IMG/VR virus record: IMGVR_UViG_3300034418_004552
Location: 1 to 30,602 of that record
Strand: one strand, 5' to 3'
DNA: 30,602 bases
DNA from: a virus
The notes beneath the pieces were generated by a model, which saw nothing but the letters and a program-made list of their open reading frames with translations, did not search any database and was not told the origin of the DNA. Position numbers and translations under genes: made by a program. Below are positions 1-10,269 of this stretch, piece by piece (within the stretch, counting starts at the first letter, position 1; each line of letters starts with the position of its first letter).

Positions 1-44
1 GATTGCTTATGAATCTTAGAGGTGAAGATAAGTGGTTAAAATAA
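1..44 (+). CDS. 3' end of an upstream gene (partial)
   Basis: An open frame runs in from the left edge and ends at TAA 42-44. It encodes a short tail ending in RGEDKWLK. The next ATG follows one base after the stop, which is the spacing seen elsewhere in this late gene block. Too little is present to name the product. From its place just before the tail hub gene it is probably another virion or tail gene. Confidence 0.5.
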   Translation, partial: LLMNLRGEDKWLK

Positions 45-45
45 A

Positions 46-3000
46 ATGGCAAACATTCAAAGAAATTTTATAGCGGGCCGTATGAATAAAAGCCTTGATG
101 AAAGGCTTGTCCCAAATGGAGAGTATGTGGATGCTTTGAATGTAAGGCTTGGTTCTACTGAAGAATCAGAAATAGGTGCTGTTGAAAATGCTAAAGGAAA
201 TATACCATTAACAGAGCTTCAGTACGTAGATGGAACTAAATTAAGTTCTTCTGCTAAATGTATTGGTGCGTTTGAAGATGGAGCTCAGCTTGTTATTTAT
301 TGGTTTGTACACGACCCTGCGTTTACACAAGGAGCTACAGGTAAATTAGATTTAATTGTTTCTTATGACGTTGAAACAGGAGAACTAATTTATCATGTTG
401 TTAGTATAGATGATGGTAATGGTATAAATACAACTTTAAATTTTAATCCAAACTTTTTAATTACAGGTGTGGATAAGATTGAGAACTTATTATTTTTTAC
501 TGATAATACAAATCCACCAAGAGTAATAAATATAAATGAAAATTATGGTGACCCGCAGCCAGGGGTGTTAACAGATGGGTTTAATAAGGATGATATATTA
601 GTTATTAAAAAACCTCCCACTAGTGCTCCGAGAATTGAAACATATTATGCGCCTGCCCAAGACGACGCTTATTTAGAAGATAAATTTATTTGTTTTGCTT
701 ATAGATATAAGTATGAAAACAATGAGTATTCAGCTATTTCTCAATTTACTGAGCCCGCTTTTACACCAGGAGCTTTTGATTTTAGTGTTAATAGTTACCT
801 AAACGAAGGAATGATTAACAAAGATAATGCTGTAACTATTTATTTTAATACAGGTGCATCTAAAGTAACTGATATACAAATACTTTTTAAAGAAGCTGAT
901 TCTAGTGTTATTAAAATAATAAGGAGTATTAGCAGAGCTCAATACGGTGTTAATCAAGAACAACAAATAACATTTACAAAAAGAAAAATATTTAGTGTTT
1001 TACCTGATTCTGAAATATTAAGATTATATGATAACGTTCCTCAATTAGCAAAAGCACAAACATTAATGGCTAATAGGCTTGTTTATGGTAACTATACAGA
1101 GGGTTATAATTTTATTACAAATGAAGGTGGTAATGTAAAATTTGATTTTACTACAACTTTAAAATCAGAAGAAATAAATTTATCTAATCTTCCTGTTAAT
1201 ATTTCACAAGGTTATTATTCTATTGATTTAACTTCGACACCTACTACTCCACCACCTATTTACATTGATGATAGTAATATGATGATTGATTTAAGCTCAT
1301 TAATTATTTCAAGTGGTTCTAAATTAAAAGCTGGTTCATCTCTTACTTTTTCATTTGGATTTGAATATAGCAGTTCAGTCGTAACAGGAGGAGGCCCAGC
1401 AGCTACTCCAGGGAATCAAAACTATTATGTAAACTGGACTTATACTTTACAACAAGATTTTGACACTGTTTATGATTTAGTAAATAGCACAGATTTTTAC
1501 GACAAAGTAGGTAGCCCAACATCTATACAAACTGTTTCAAACGCAGAAAATGGAAACACATTAACTGATGTATTTAATTTAGCGTTACCTCAATCTTTTG
1601 ATTCTAATTATACACAATTAAATCAAACAGGTGTATCAAGTTTAACGCCAGTTCCTGCATCTGGAGCTGTGGGTGAGCCAATTATTAGAACAAATTACTC
1701 AATTGGAAGTAATACATTTGGTCTTCAAATTTTAGCTGCGGTTTATTATGACCCAGTTTCTTTATCATATTTATTTACATATAATAGAATTACTGATGCC
1801 ACTGTTACTTTTCAATCATCTGCAACAGCTAGAAGTTTACATAGTAACAGAGGTTACGAGATAGGAATGGTGTATATGGATGATTACAACAGAGCTTCTA
1901 CTGCTCAGGTTAGTGAATTAAATAGTGTAAATCTTCCATGTAACTTATCTACCTCAAGAAATTATATTCAGGTAAATATACCTGAAGAGCAAAAAGCCCC
2001 TTATTGGGCAACAAAATATAAGTTTGTAATAAAACCAACAGCAACAGATTATCAGACGATATATAGTAATATAGTATACAGAGACTCGGGTACTGGAGCT
2101 AGTTATTTTTTACTTGATGGGGAAAACGCTAATAAAGTAGAATCCGGAGACAAGCTAATTGTAAAAGCTGATGCTAGAGGTCCAATGAATAGATGTTCGA
2201 TTGCAACTGTTTTAGAAAAAGAAGCTAAAACTGCAGGGTTTATAGATGTTTTTGATGCTGCAGGAAACGAAATAGAAGTGTTTGGGGGAACTTACATGAA
2301 GATAAATGCTTCAAATTTTGCTGCTGTTGAATCTAATGATGCTATTGTTTCTGTTCCTGAGAAAAAAGCTATTTGTAAAGAGGACACTTTTTATCCAGTT
2401 GTAGCATTTCCATTTTTTACAGCTACTAATCAATCCGGTTCAGCTCCAGTTTATGATGTGTATGATGTTCCTGTAGGAACTAGAATTACAATGCGTATTG
2501 AGTTTCAAAGGAATGGAGGGTCTGCAACGATTGGACCTACTTGTCAAAGACAAAATTACGTTTTAGAAAAAAGCTTTACTGCATCAAGAAATTACACTAA
2601 TATGATAGATTGGTTTAACGGAGATAACGTAGACCAAACTTTAAATGAGGGAGTTGAAGATACAACTGGTGAAATTTCAATAGATACATTATATATTCCT
2701 GCAACAAATTCAGTGGCTGCTCCGCCTCTCGGAGCTGTTAATATTTACACGTCAGACAAAAAAAGTAAGTCAGAAATTGCAAATGCTAATTTATTTGGAG
2801 CTACAGCTAATGACCCTGAAGAAACTTTTTATTTTAGAATGTTTGAAGATACAGCAAACCAGGACGCAAATAGTAAAAATTTAATTTATTTACTTATATC
2901 TGGTGGAAGAGCTTGTGGAGGAACAACTAATAAACGTTCTGAATTACAAGTGTCTTTTACAGTATATAGAACTGACTCTATGTATGTTTTTGAAACTCAG

Positions 3001-4983
3001 CCAACAGATGCTTTGCCTGATGTTTGGTATGAAAACAGTGAATCATTTAACATAAATGGTAATTTACATTTAGGAAATGTGCAAAACCAAACTACAAGTC
3101 AACCTGCTATTGTAAACACGGGATTTGCAAATTGTTTTTCTTTTGGAAACGGAGTAGAAAGTTACAGGATTAGAGACTCAATAAAAGAACCAGCATTTAA
3201 TTTAGGTAATAGAATATTCACAACATCAAACGAAGAGTATAAAGCAGCGCATAGGTTTGCAGATTTAACATATAGTGGAGTTTACAATGATGAGTCAAAT
3301 GTAAACAGACTTAATGAGTTCAATTTAGGTTTATTGAATTTTAAACCATTAGAAGAAACGTATGGTGATGTAGAAATATTGTATGCAAGAGAAACAGATA
3401 TACTTGTCTTACAAGAAGATAAAATATCTTATGTGCTTGCGGGTAAAAACATATTATCAGATTCAACTGGAGGTGGGCCAGTAACATCTGTTCCTGAAGT
3501 ATTAGGAACGCAGATAGCTAGAATAGAAAATTATGGTATAAGTAATCACCCTGAAAGTTTTGCAGAATTTGGTGAAAACAAATACTTCTCTGATGCTAAA
3601 AGAAATGTAATTGTAAAATTAACTGGAAGCTCGGCTCAAAACGAAATACTAACAGTTATTTCTAGTCAAGGAATGAGAAGTTGGTTTAGAGATTTATTTG
3701 CTGACGCTTCAGCTACTCAGAAACTAGGTGGTTATGACCCATACATGCACGAATATGTGTTTACTTCTAACACTATAGTTAAACCAGAAACTGAATTATG
3801 TACATCATGTGGTGTGACAAAGAATATAACTGTAGTTGCTCAACAAGAGTTTGTTTATTGTGTTGATGTAAAACAAGAAGTTGGGACTGTTTATATAGAT
3901 TATGTAATACCTTTTGAAAATTCTGATTTAATTGTAACCGAAGGAACTCAGCAGCAGATTGTTTCTGAAGCTGGTGTAGATTTAGAAACAGAAGGTCAAG
4001 TTTCAGGAACTGGATACACTATTCAAGCAATATATGATGGTGTTACTTATACTACTGGTGTAGTATATCAAAGTGGAACATTATCATTTAGTAAGCCAAA
4101 TTCAGTTCCAACGGAAGTGGTTTTAATAGTAACTACAGATTCATCGGTAAACGACACTATTCAAATAACTGTAAAATGTCCTGGTCCTGAACTGTTTAAT
4201 GTTTACAGTATTACATTATCAACTAATGCAATTGCAGGTCAATTTACACATACAGAATTTTATTGGGAAAAAGGAACAGTTATATCTCCAACTCAATCAG
4301 ATTTAGTAACGTTATTAAATAGCCCGAATGACCCTATAGTTTCACAATATAGAGAACTTGAAGGAGGTCAAGGGGCAAATGTTATTCCTCAAGATGGAGC
4401 AATAATTACAATGAGGTCTAATAAAATTAATTTTGATAATTTCCAGTTTGACCCTAACGAAAATGAGTTTAGATATTTAAGAACAGACGCACTATATGAA
4501 AACAATTCAACTGATATAAATATATTATTAGCAGCTTCTATTGAGGCAACTCCAATTAATACAGCAGGCGCTCCTAATTTGTATAAAGCTAATTTTGCTT
4601 TACCAAATGGTGGTGACAAATTATATTTAATATATGATTTAAGAAAATCTATTGGACAAGAGCTTTGTTATTCACCGCTCAGTTTCTTTGAATCTTGTTG
4701 TGATTGTACGTTTAGTCCAACCCCAACCCCAGCGCCATCACCAACTCCAGCACCAGCAGTACCAACATACGATTACTTTATAGGTATAGATTGTGTAAGC
4801 CTTCAGGCTGTTTATTTAAAAGCTAATACAACATTAGGTATTGTAGTAGGAAATGAAGTGCAATACACCAGTGGAGGAACAACAATGGGTTGTGCTTCTT
4901 TATATGCTACGGGAGGTTCTGGTGTAAATGGTGAAGTAGTGGTTTTAGTAGCAGGATGTGGAGATTCAAGATGTTCAACATAA
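46..4983 (+). CDS. Tail stabilisation/hub-like virion protein with C-terminal Pro-rich linker and Cys module
   Basis: This 1645-aa protein is a large virion protein. Its N-terminus carries the signature GRMNKSLDERLVPNGEY (residues 11-27), followed by DALNVRLGSTEESEIGAVEN. This opening is typical of phage proteins annotated as P22 gp10-like DNA-stabilisation or tail-hub proteins in podoviruses and crAss-like phages. The middle is beta-rich, with no enzyme motif seen. Near the C-terminus a Pro-rich linker (about 1557-1574) leads into a last module of about 70 residues that begins YDYFIGIDC and ends in a Cys pair (CGDSRC). That module resembles those of the next gene and of the fibre-like gene at 12079. 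The ATG at 46 lies one base past the upstream stop. The hub role is inferred from the N-terminal signature and gene order; the C-terminal extension looks like an acquired fibre-like module. Confidence 0.6.
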   Translation: MANIQRNFIAGRMNKSLDERLVPNGEYVDALNVRLGSTEESEIGAVENAKGNIPLTELQYVDGTKLSSSAKCIGAFEDGAQLVIYWFVHDPAFTQGATGKLDLIVSYDVETGELIYHVVSIDDGNGINTTLNFNPNFLITGVDKIENLLFFTDNTNPPRVININENYGDPQPGVLTDGFNKDDILVIKKPPTSAPRIETYYAPAQDDAYLEDKFICFAYRYKYENNEYSAISQFTEPAFTPGAFDFSVNSYLNEGMINKDNAVTIYFNTGASKVTDIQILFKEADSSVIKIIRSISRAQYGVNQEQQITFTKRKIFSVLPDSEILRLYDNVPQLAKAQTLMANRLVYGNYTEGYNFITNEGGNVKFDFTTTLKSEEINLSNLPVNISQGYYSIDLTSTPTTPPPIYIDDSNMMIDLSSLIISSGSKLKAGSSLTFSFGFEYSSSVVTGGGPAATPGNQNYYVNWTYTLQQDFDTVYDLVNSTDFYDKVGSPTSIQTVSNAENGNTLTDVFNLALPQSFDSNYTQLNQTGVSSLTPVPASGAVGEPIIRTNYSIGSNTFGLQILAAVYYDPVSLSYLFTYNRITDATVTFQSSATARSLHSNRGYEIGMVYMDDYNRASTAQVSELNSVNLPCNLSTSRNYIQVNIPEEQKAPYWATKYKFVIKPTATDYQTIYSNIVYRDSGTGASYFLLDGENANKVESGDKLIVKADARGPMNRCSIATVLEKEAKTAGFIDVFDAAGNEIEVFGGTYMKINASNFAAVESNDAIVSVPEKKAICKEDTFYPVVAFPFFTATNQSGSAPVYDVYDVPVGTRITMRIEFQRNGGSATIGPTCQRQNYVLEKSFTASRNYTNMIDWFNGDNVDQTLNEGVEDTTGEISIDTLYIPATNSVAAPPLGAVNIYTSDKKSKSEIANANLFGATANDPEETFYFRMFEDTANQDANSKNLIYLLISGGRACGGTTNKRSELQVSFTVYRTDSMYVFETQPTDALPDVWYENSESFNINGNLHLGNVQNQTTSQPAIVNTGFANCFSFGNGVESYRIRDSIKEPAFNLGNRIFTTSNEEYKAAHRFADLTYSGVYNDESNVNRLNEFNLGLLNFKPLEETYGDVEILYARETDILVLQEDKISYVLAGKNILSDSTGGGPVTSVPEVLGTQIARIENYGISNHPESFAEFGENKYFSDAKRNVIVKLTGSSAQNEILTVISSQGMRSWFRDLFADASATQKLGGYDPYMHEYVFTSNTIVKPETELCTSCGVTKNITVVAQQEFVYCVDVKQEVGTVYIDYVIPFENSDLIVTEGTQQQIVSEAGVDLETEGQVSGTGYTIQAIYDGVTYTTGVVYQSGTLSFSKPNSVPTEVVLIVTTDSSVNDTIQITVKCPGPELFNVYSITLSTNAIAGQFTHTEFYWEKGTVISPTQSDLVTLLNSPNDPIVSQYRELEGGQGANVIPQDGAIITMRSNKINFDNFQFDPNENEFRYLRTDALYENNSTDINILLAASIEATPINTAGAPNLYKANFALPNGGDKLYLIYDLRKSIGQELCYSPLSFFESCCDCTFSPTPTPAPSPTPAPAVPTYDYFIGIDCVSLQAVYLKANTTLGIVVGNEVQYTSGGTTMGCASLYATGGSGVNGEVVVLVAGCGDSRCST

Positions 4984-4988
4984 ATGGT

Positions 4989-4996
4989 TAACTTTG
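4989..4996 (+). promoter_or_regulatory. Bacteroidota -7 box TAACTTTG
   Basis: TAACTTTG matches the Bacteroidota -7 consensus TAnnTTTG. It lies just past the stop of the tail hub gene and ends 11 bases before the ATG at 5008, so a transcript from it would have a leader of only a few bases. No clear TTG was found at the expected -33 position. Confidence 0.5.
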
Positions 4997-5007
4997 TAAA
5001 ATTATAA

Positions 5008-7857
5008 ATGCCGGCAACAACAGCTACATATTATTTTAGTTCTTCGAGTTTCTCGAACGCTACTGCATTATATACTGATGCGGCATTATCAATTTTTGCA
5101 CCTGATGGATGGTATTCAGACCAAAATATTTACAGACAGCAAGCTGCTGGAGTATTATTTGCAGAGACTTCGTGTCCTAATTGTTTATCACCGTCACCTA
5201 GTCCTATACCAACGCCATCGCCAACGCCATCGCCAACGCCATCGCCAACGCCGTCGCCAACGCCAACGCCGTCGCCATCGCCAACGCCAGCACCTGTAGT
5301 TAGCTATGACTATAGATTGTATGCTCAATGTAGTGGAGCTGCGACACAAGTATTTAGAGTTATTTCCGGTGGAATATTTCCACCTGTAGTACAATATGAT
5401 GGGATATGTTGGGAAAACTCAAGCTCAACTGTTTTAACATCAACTATAGATGTAGCAGGTTTACCAAGTTATGCGGATTGTGCTACATGTATTACTCCAT
5501 CACCAACTATAACTTATGATTATAGAGAATACACGGAATGTAGTGGAACAGCTACTCAAGTGTTTAGGGTTCCATCAGGAGTTTCGTTTGCACAAGTTGT
5601 AAAATATTTAGGAACTTGTTATGAAAACACTCAAGCGACTACTTCTATATCTAATGTAGATATTTCAGAAACATATACAGATTGTGTAAGTTGTCTACCG
5701 ACTCCATCTTATGAAATATTTTCTACAAACACTGTACAAAACGGTGTAGGTTCTTCAGTATTAGCGTGTCAAGCAACAACAGCATATAGTATGTTTACTA
5801 GTAGAACTAATGTAGCTTCAATTCAAGTAAATGATGTGGTTTATACAAACGCTACTTTAACAAATACTTGGAATGGAAACAGTTTTTGGTATGGAGTAAC
5901 TGATAATAGTGGAAATGTTCCAAATAATGCAAGTGGATTTGCTTTATTAATTAATTCATCTGGTGTTGTGACTGTGAAAACTACCTGTGTAGCTCCGTCG
6001 CCAATACCAACTCCTACTGCAACGCCAACACAGGATGTTGAAATAAGACAGTGTGGTACTACAAGCCCAACTTATCTAGTAAGAATTACTGGAACATCTG
6101 GATATTTAAGTGGACAATCAATAGAAATAACTGGAGCAGCAGCTGGAGGTAATCCAGAATTTACAGGTGCAACTTGTTATGAAATTATAGACGCAGCTGC
6201 ATCTTCGTATAATTCTACTGTTACAGTTAACTCTGCGTATAGTAGTTGTAATGGATGTGCTCCAACTCCAATTTATGAATACAATGAATACACAGAGTGT
6301 CAGACATCAACAACACAAATTTTTAGAAAACTTACAACAACATCAACTTGGCCAAGTTTTGTTCAGTATAACAATATTTGTTATTCAAACCGACAATCAA
6401 CAACAGGTACTTCATCTATAAGTGTTGAACCTCTTACAAGCTTTAATAACTGTTTTGATTGTGAAAACCCATCAATGTTTATTAATGGTTTACCACAACA
6501 AGGATATACAGAAGCTGCGGCTTGTAATGCTAGAACAGATTACTTTGTTTTCTCTGATAGAGCAACGGTTGGTCAAATTATAGTTGGAGATACATTATAT
6601 GCTAACTCTTCAAAAACTACAGTATTTAACGGAGGTTTAGAATGGTATAGTATTTCAAACACTTTAGGTCTTTTACCACAACCTTCAAATGATAAATATT
6701 TAATTAATTCATCAGGTGTTGTTCAAACTATAAAAACTTGTGCTGTAGTTCCTTCACCTACTCCGACAACTGCGCCGCCTCCAGTAACTCAAGAAATATC
6801 AATAGTGAGTTGTGGTACAACAAGCCCTACATACCATGTTGAAGTAACAGGAAGTAATAGTTTAACTGTGGGATTAGGTATTAAAATAAGTTCTGGTGGT
6901 ACGACTGGTGGATGTCCAACGTTTGATACATCTCAATGTTATGAAATTACAGCTGTAAATATTGGCTTCCATAATTGTCAAGGTGTACTTGATGTTGTGA
7001 GCAACAATTGTTCTAATTTATCAGGATGTTCTCCATCACCGACTCCAGCGCCTAGCCCAACACCGACACCATCACCAACAGCAATTTCGTATCAATATTT
7101 AGATATAACAAGGTGTGATGGAGGTACAAATAATTATACAATTGTAAGAACTTCTCCTGGGACGTTCCCTACGAACAGTTCAGTGTTAATGCCTGATGGA
7201 TTTTGTTATGAAGTAACCGACCCTTCAGCTAGCACAACTACTCAAGAAGGATTAGCATGGTATACTTCTTGTATAGCTTGTGCATCCGCTACATCACCAT
7301 CTCCATCACCGACTCCAGCGCCAGTGGTTTCAACATACTATTTTTTAATTGATAGATGTGATGGAAGTGCTGGAACTTACACTGAAATGGCTTCAACTTC
7401 TATTTTATCTCCAGGTACATCAGTAAAAATGGATGACGGATTTTGTTATGAAGTACAAAATGCTGTAGGAGTAATAAACTCAAATGTTCCACTGTCTACT
7501 TTCGCTGATTGTACTGCTTGTGAAATAACTGTTCCGACACCTAGTCCGACACCTAGTCCTAGTCCAACACCTAGTCCTAGTCCGACGCCTAGTCCGACAC
7601 CTGCGCCTACACCTGCGCCTACAGTTGCATGTAACCTTATTAATTTGGAGTTTGTAGCAAGCGTAAATAATATTGTATGTGACAACTATGAGTTTTACTA
7701 CGCAAACACAACTGATTTATGTACTGCATCACTTTTATATAGAACTCCAACTTGTGATAGAGCTGCCTTAGCAGGTTATTATAACAACGGAAGCTTCTAC
7801 AGATATTGGAATGGTTCATCGTTTACATCCTCTTGTACAGCAACAACTTGTCCATAG
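5008..7857 (+). CDS. Modular Cys- and Pro-rich tail fibre/adhesin-like protein
   Basis: This 949-aa protein is a string of small domains joined by Pro-rich linkers. Residues 1-59 form an N-terminal module ending CPNC. A linker of alternating Pro with Ser or Thr covers about 61-96. Modules with four conserved Cys, in the pattern C...C[YW]E...CxxC, occur at about 100-161, 170-229, 345-417, 423-485, 596-674, 697-758 and 776-838. A second module type, about 90 residues long with a conserved INSSGVV near its end, occurs at about 235-327 and 488-578. Further Pro-rich linkers lie at about 675-691, 763-772 and 843-871, before a last Cys-rich module. No signal peptide or enzyme motif was seen. Position in the late block suggests a virion surface fibre or decoration protein; host binding is inferred. 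The linkers are the obvious candidate substrates for the modification cassette that follows. Confidence 0.6.
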   Translation: MPATTATYYFSSSSFSNATALYTDAALSIFAPDGWYSDQNIYRQQAAGVLFAETSCPNCLSPSPSPIPTPSPTPSPTPSPTPSPTPTPSPSPTPAPVVSYDYRLYAQCSGAATQVFRVISGGIFPPVVQYDGICWENSSSTVLTSTIDVAGLPSYADCATCITPSPTITYDYREYTECSGTATQVFRVPSGVSFAQVVKYLGTCYENTQATTSISNVDISETYTDCVSCLPTPSYEIFSTNTVQNGVGSSVLACQATTAYSMFTSRTNVASIQVNDVVYTNATLTNTWNGNSFWYGVTDNSGNVPNNASGFALLINSSGVVTVKTTCVAPSPIPTPTATPTQDVEIRQCGTTSPTYLVRITGTSGYLSGQSIEITGAAAGGNPEFTGATCYEIIDAAASSYNSTVTVNSAYSSCNGCAPTPIYEYNEYTECQTSTTQIFRKLTTTSTWPSFVQYNNICYSNRQSTTGTSSISVEPLTSFNNCFDCENPSMFINGLPQQGYTEAAACNARTDYFVFSDRATVGQIIVGDTLYANSSKTTVFNGGLEWYSISNTLGLLPQPSNDKYLINSSGVVQTIKTCAVVPSPTPTTAPPPVTQEISIVSCGTTSPTYHVEVTGSNSLTVGLGIKISSGGTTGGCPTFDTSQCYEITAVNIGFHNCQGVLDVVSNNCSNLSGCSPSPTPAPSPTPTPSPTAISYQYLDITRCDGGTNNYTIVRTSPGTFPTNSSVLMPDGFCYEVTDPSASTTTQEGLAWYTSCIACASATSPSPSPTPAPVVSTYYFLIDRCDGSAGTYTEMASTSILSPGTSVKMDDGFCYEVQNAVGVINSNVPLSTFADCTACEITVPTPSPTPSPSPTPSPSPTPSPTPAPTPAPTVACNLINLEFVASVNNIVCDNYEFYYANTTDLCTASLLYRTPTCDRAALAGYYNNGSFYRYWNGSSFTSSCTATTCP
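5209..5290 (+). repeat. 12-bp in-frame tandem repeat encoding a Pro-Thr-Pro-Ser linker
   Basis: The unit CCAACGCCATCG occurs three times exactly from 5209 and once with one change, then continues as imperfect half-units. Each unit encodes PTPS. The tract is far more GC-rich than its surroundings. Because the unit is a multiple of three, gain or loss of copies would change linker length without breaking the frame. Confidence 0.85.
7534..7620 (+). repeat. Second Pro-rich linker repeat, built from different codons
   Basis: This tract encodes nearly the same alternating Pro-Thr/Ser/Ala peptide as the tract at 5209. It uses mainly CCT, AGT and ACA in place of CCA, TCG and ACG. The difference in codons suggests that the two linkers expanded independently rather than by a recent copy from one to the other. 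Confidence 0.8.
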
Positions 7858-7910
7858 TTTTTCATTTTAAATAATTATCATTAACTTTATTTGAAATTAA
7901 ATTAAATCAA

Positions 7911-9221
7911 ATGGAGGAAATAAATAATTTTTTATCTGCAGATGAATGTCAGCAGTTAATAAAAATGATTGATGCAAACCACACACGTTCATCAGTTGTA
8001 GAAGGTGGCACTGACAGGACAGCTGTTACAAATCATCGAACATCCAGCACATCAAATCTTGATATGCAAAATTCTTTAGTAAAAAATATCCAAAGTAGAA
8101 TAGCAAAAGAATTGAATATTGAACTAATAAAAGGAGAAGCTCTACAAGGACAGTTGTATGAGCCTGGTCAATATTTTAAACCTCATAATGATTTTTTTAG
8201 TGGACCTGCTTATGATATGCATTGTAAAGCATCTGGGAATAGAACTCACACTTTAATGATTTATTTAAATGATGGCTTTAAAGGAGGTGGAACAAGCTTT
8301 CCTAATTTAGGAAAAGTTGTTGTACCGGAAACTGGTAAAGCTATATGGTGGTATAATATGGAAGATGGAAAGCTTCAAGATAAATATTTACATGAAGGTG
8401 TTACAGTGGATGAAGGAAAAAAATACATTGTAACATCCTGGTGGAGGGAAAAAAACTGGAATGGAGCTAGTGATGAAAAGCTATATTTAGACTCTCAAAA
8501 AGAACAAATTGTGAAAAAAGTTGACCAACCAGTTGAAACTAAAATTGTTGAAGGTATGCAAAATAAATCATACATTGTTAAAGCGTCGCAAGCTGAGGAA
8601 ATAAAAGAACCTGTATTAACTAAAAATTTTAGTAACGTAACAGACTTCCCAAGATTTACAGAGAATGGTTTTTCTTTAATAAAATGCCCTACAGATACTT
8701 GGAATTTAATTAGAGAATCTTATGAGTTATTAAAAGATAAAACAGAAGATGAAAACTTTGCTGGCAAGCAAGAGTTTATAGTAGGTGGCGAATCTGAAAT
8801 AATGTCTTTTGACCATTTACCTACAGTAAGAACAATGATACACGACCAGCTTTTACCTACGCATCAAGAATGGGTAAAAGAGCCGCTTTTAAAATCATTC
8901 ATATATGGTATACGTTCATATAAAAAAGGAGCAACACTTACTTCACACGTAGATAGAATAGCTACACATCACATTTCATCCATAATTATAGTTGATAAAG
9001 ATTTAGCTTGTGGCTGCTCAAACAAACCAGAGGCTGATGATTGGCCACTAGACATACAAGGTCACGATGGAGAATGGTATAAAGTTTATGCTCAACCTGG
9101 AGATATGATATTATATGAATCAGCTGTGTGCGAACACGGAAGAAAAGAAGTTTTTGGTGGAACACATTTTAGAAACTTTTATGTACACTATAAATTAAAA
9201 GACTGGAAGTATGTCGGATAA
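7911..9221 (+). CDS. Two-domain 2-oxoglutarate/Fe(II) oxygenase, prolyl 4-hydroxylase-like
   Basis: This 436-aa protein carries two oxygenase domains. Residues 1-180 match the prolyl 4-hydroxylase catalytic family: the iron-binding HxD is H92/D94 (FKPHNDFF), the conserved RTHTLMIYLND is at 111-121, a GGGTSF follows, and the distal H161 and 2-oxoglutarate-binding K171 lie in HEGVTVDEGKKYIVTSW. Residues 245-436 are a second domain with HVD (346-348), PGDMILYESA (396-405) and distal H409 with R421. This pattern is seen in another oxygenase group known from algae and aquatic microbes. All iron ligands are present in both halves. The expected reaction is hydroxylation of a prolyl residue, using O2 and 2-oxoglutarate, in the host cytoplasm. 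The gene opens a run of four overlapping genes and sits between two Pro-rich virion genes, which suggests those as substrates. The target is inferred, and a non-protein substrate cannot be excluded. Confidence 0.85.
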   Translation: MEEINNFLSADECQQLIKMIDANHTRSSVVEGGTDRTAVTNHRTSSTSNLDMQNSLVKNIQSRIAKELNIELIKGEALQGQLYEPGQYFKPHNDFFSGPAYDMHCKASGNRTHTLMIYLNDGFKGGGTSFPNLGKVVVPETGKAIWWYNMEDGKLQDKYLHEGVTVDEGKKYIVTSWWREKNWNGASDEKLYLDSQKEQIVKKVDQPVETKIVEGMQNKSYIVKASQAEEIKEPVLTKNFSNVTDFPRFTENGFSLIKCPTDTWNLIRESYELLKDKTEDENFAGKQEFIVGGESEIMSFDHLPTVRTMIHDQLLPTHQEWVKEPLLKSFIYGIRSYKKGATLTSHVDRIATHHISSIIIVDKDLACGCSNKPEADDWPLDIQGHDGEWYKVYAQPGDMILYESAVCEHGRKEVFGGTHFRNFYVHYKLKDWKYVG

Positions 9222-10269
9222 ATACATTTCTATTGAACCTTGGTGGGCAGGATTTGCTAACGTAAGGATGTCATTAGAAATAGGTCTGGCTATATCAGAG
9301 CTAACCAATCGAAAGTTTATAATACCACCTGGTATTTACTTTAATGCAATAACTCCTTGGGATAAAAAAGAAACTTATATAAATCCTTTTGATATATGGG
9401 ATGAGAATGTGTTTAAACAAACCTTTAATACAGTTAATTACACCGATATACCAGAGTACGCAGTTTTAAACGGACAAACATATTTTACTGGGGTAGATAA
9501 GTTTGCAAAGCTAATGTTGTTTGATGAAGTTTATAAAGAACTACACCCTCTTCATAGTTGCATTGGTTTTGTTTTAACAACAGACGTTAAGGATATAGAA
9601 GACTATAATAAGTTTGCACAGGGAAGAAAACAATATAATCTACATCAAGAAGATAAATTCATACACTTTCCTAGAAATTTATTTGGTCATTTTTATCACA
9701 GCGTATATGCAGCAAGTGATAATAAAAAGAAAGAAATTAAATCTAAAATGTTAAATGGTTTTAAATTTAAACAAGAACACATAGAGGCTATAGATTTTAT
9801 AAAGCAAGCTCTTGGAGCATACAATGCAATACACATAAGACGAGGAGATTTTATAGATACTAGACCACACACTGTTCCGCTTCTTGAACAAATACCAAAA
9901 TTTCTTGATAAACATTTATTTAAAAATAATTTACCACTTTACATTGCGACTGATGAAAAAGATAAATCAATATTTAATTTTTTAAAAGACAAATATGAGA
10001 TATACTTTTTAGACAATTTTATGCAAGACCTTACACCACTTAAGGCAACTATATATGACCAGATAATTCCAAGTTATTCATTTCAGTTTCTTGGCAGCGT
10101 GATGTCTACATTTACAGATTACATACACGTGAATCGTGCAAGTATGGGAGTGTTTACAAATCCAAGAGTTGGTTGTAACTTTGATAAACCAGAGCTTATC
10201 TACGACAAGTATCCTTGGGAAGAAGAGGAATGGGGTTGGGATAATTTATACAGATATTATTGGGAATGA
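9211..10269 (+). CDS. O-fucosyltransferase-like glycosyltransferase
   Basis: This 352-aa protein shows the main landmarks of the GDP-fucose O-fucosyltransferase superfamily. The N-terminal GFANVRMS (14-21) precedes a conserved helix and KFIIPP. The nucleotide-binding HIRRGDF is at 208-214, LYIATDE at 243-249 and FLGSVMSTFTDYIHVNR at 293-309. Such enzymes transfer L-fucose from GDP-fucose to Ser/Thr or sugar acceptors. Here the gene two places downstream should make GDP-L-galactose, which differs from GDP-L-fucose only by a 6-hydroxyl, so L-galactose is a plausible donor sugar; this is inference. No membrane segment or signal peptide was seen. The gene overlaps the oxygenase gene by 11 bases and the next glycosyltransferase by the ATGA junction, so co-translation is likely. 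Overall similarity to any one subfamily cannot be judged by eye. Confidence 0.7.
   Translation: MSDKYISIEPWWAGFANVRMSLEIGLAISELTNRKFIIPPGIYFNAITPWDKKETYINPFDIWDENVFKQTFNTVNYTDIPEYAVLNGQTYFTGVDKFAKLMLFDEVYKELHPLHSCIGFVLTTDVKDIEDYNKFAQGRKQYNLHQEDKFIHFPRNLFGHFYHSVYAASDNKKKEIKSKMLNGFKFKQEHIEAIDFIKQALGAYNAIHIRRGDFIDTRPHTVPLLEQIPKFLDKHLFKNNLPLYIATDEKDKSIFNFLKDKYEIYFLDNFMQDLTPLKATIYDQIIPSYSFQFLGSVMSTFTDYIHVNRASMGVFTNPRVGCNFDKPELIYDKYPWEEEEWGWDNLYRYYWE

Noticed and set aside
5209-5290. Short regular repeats considered as a CRISPR array
   Set aside because: Repeats are contiguous 12-mers without spacers and encode a Pro-rich linker in frame.
5194-5394. Open frame on the - strand rich in Arg and Trp
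   Set aside because: It is the reverse reading of the Pro-rich linker repeat in the fibre-like gene; low complexity and no start context.
7858-7910. Possible promoter TAACTTTA before the oxygenase gene
   Set aside because: It misses the final G of TAnnTTTG and no -33 element is clear, so the cassette promoter is left unassigned.
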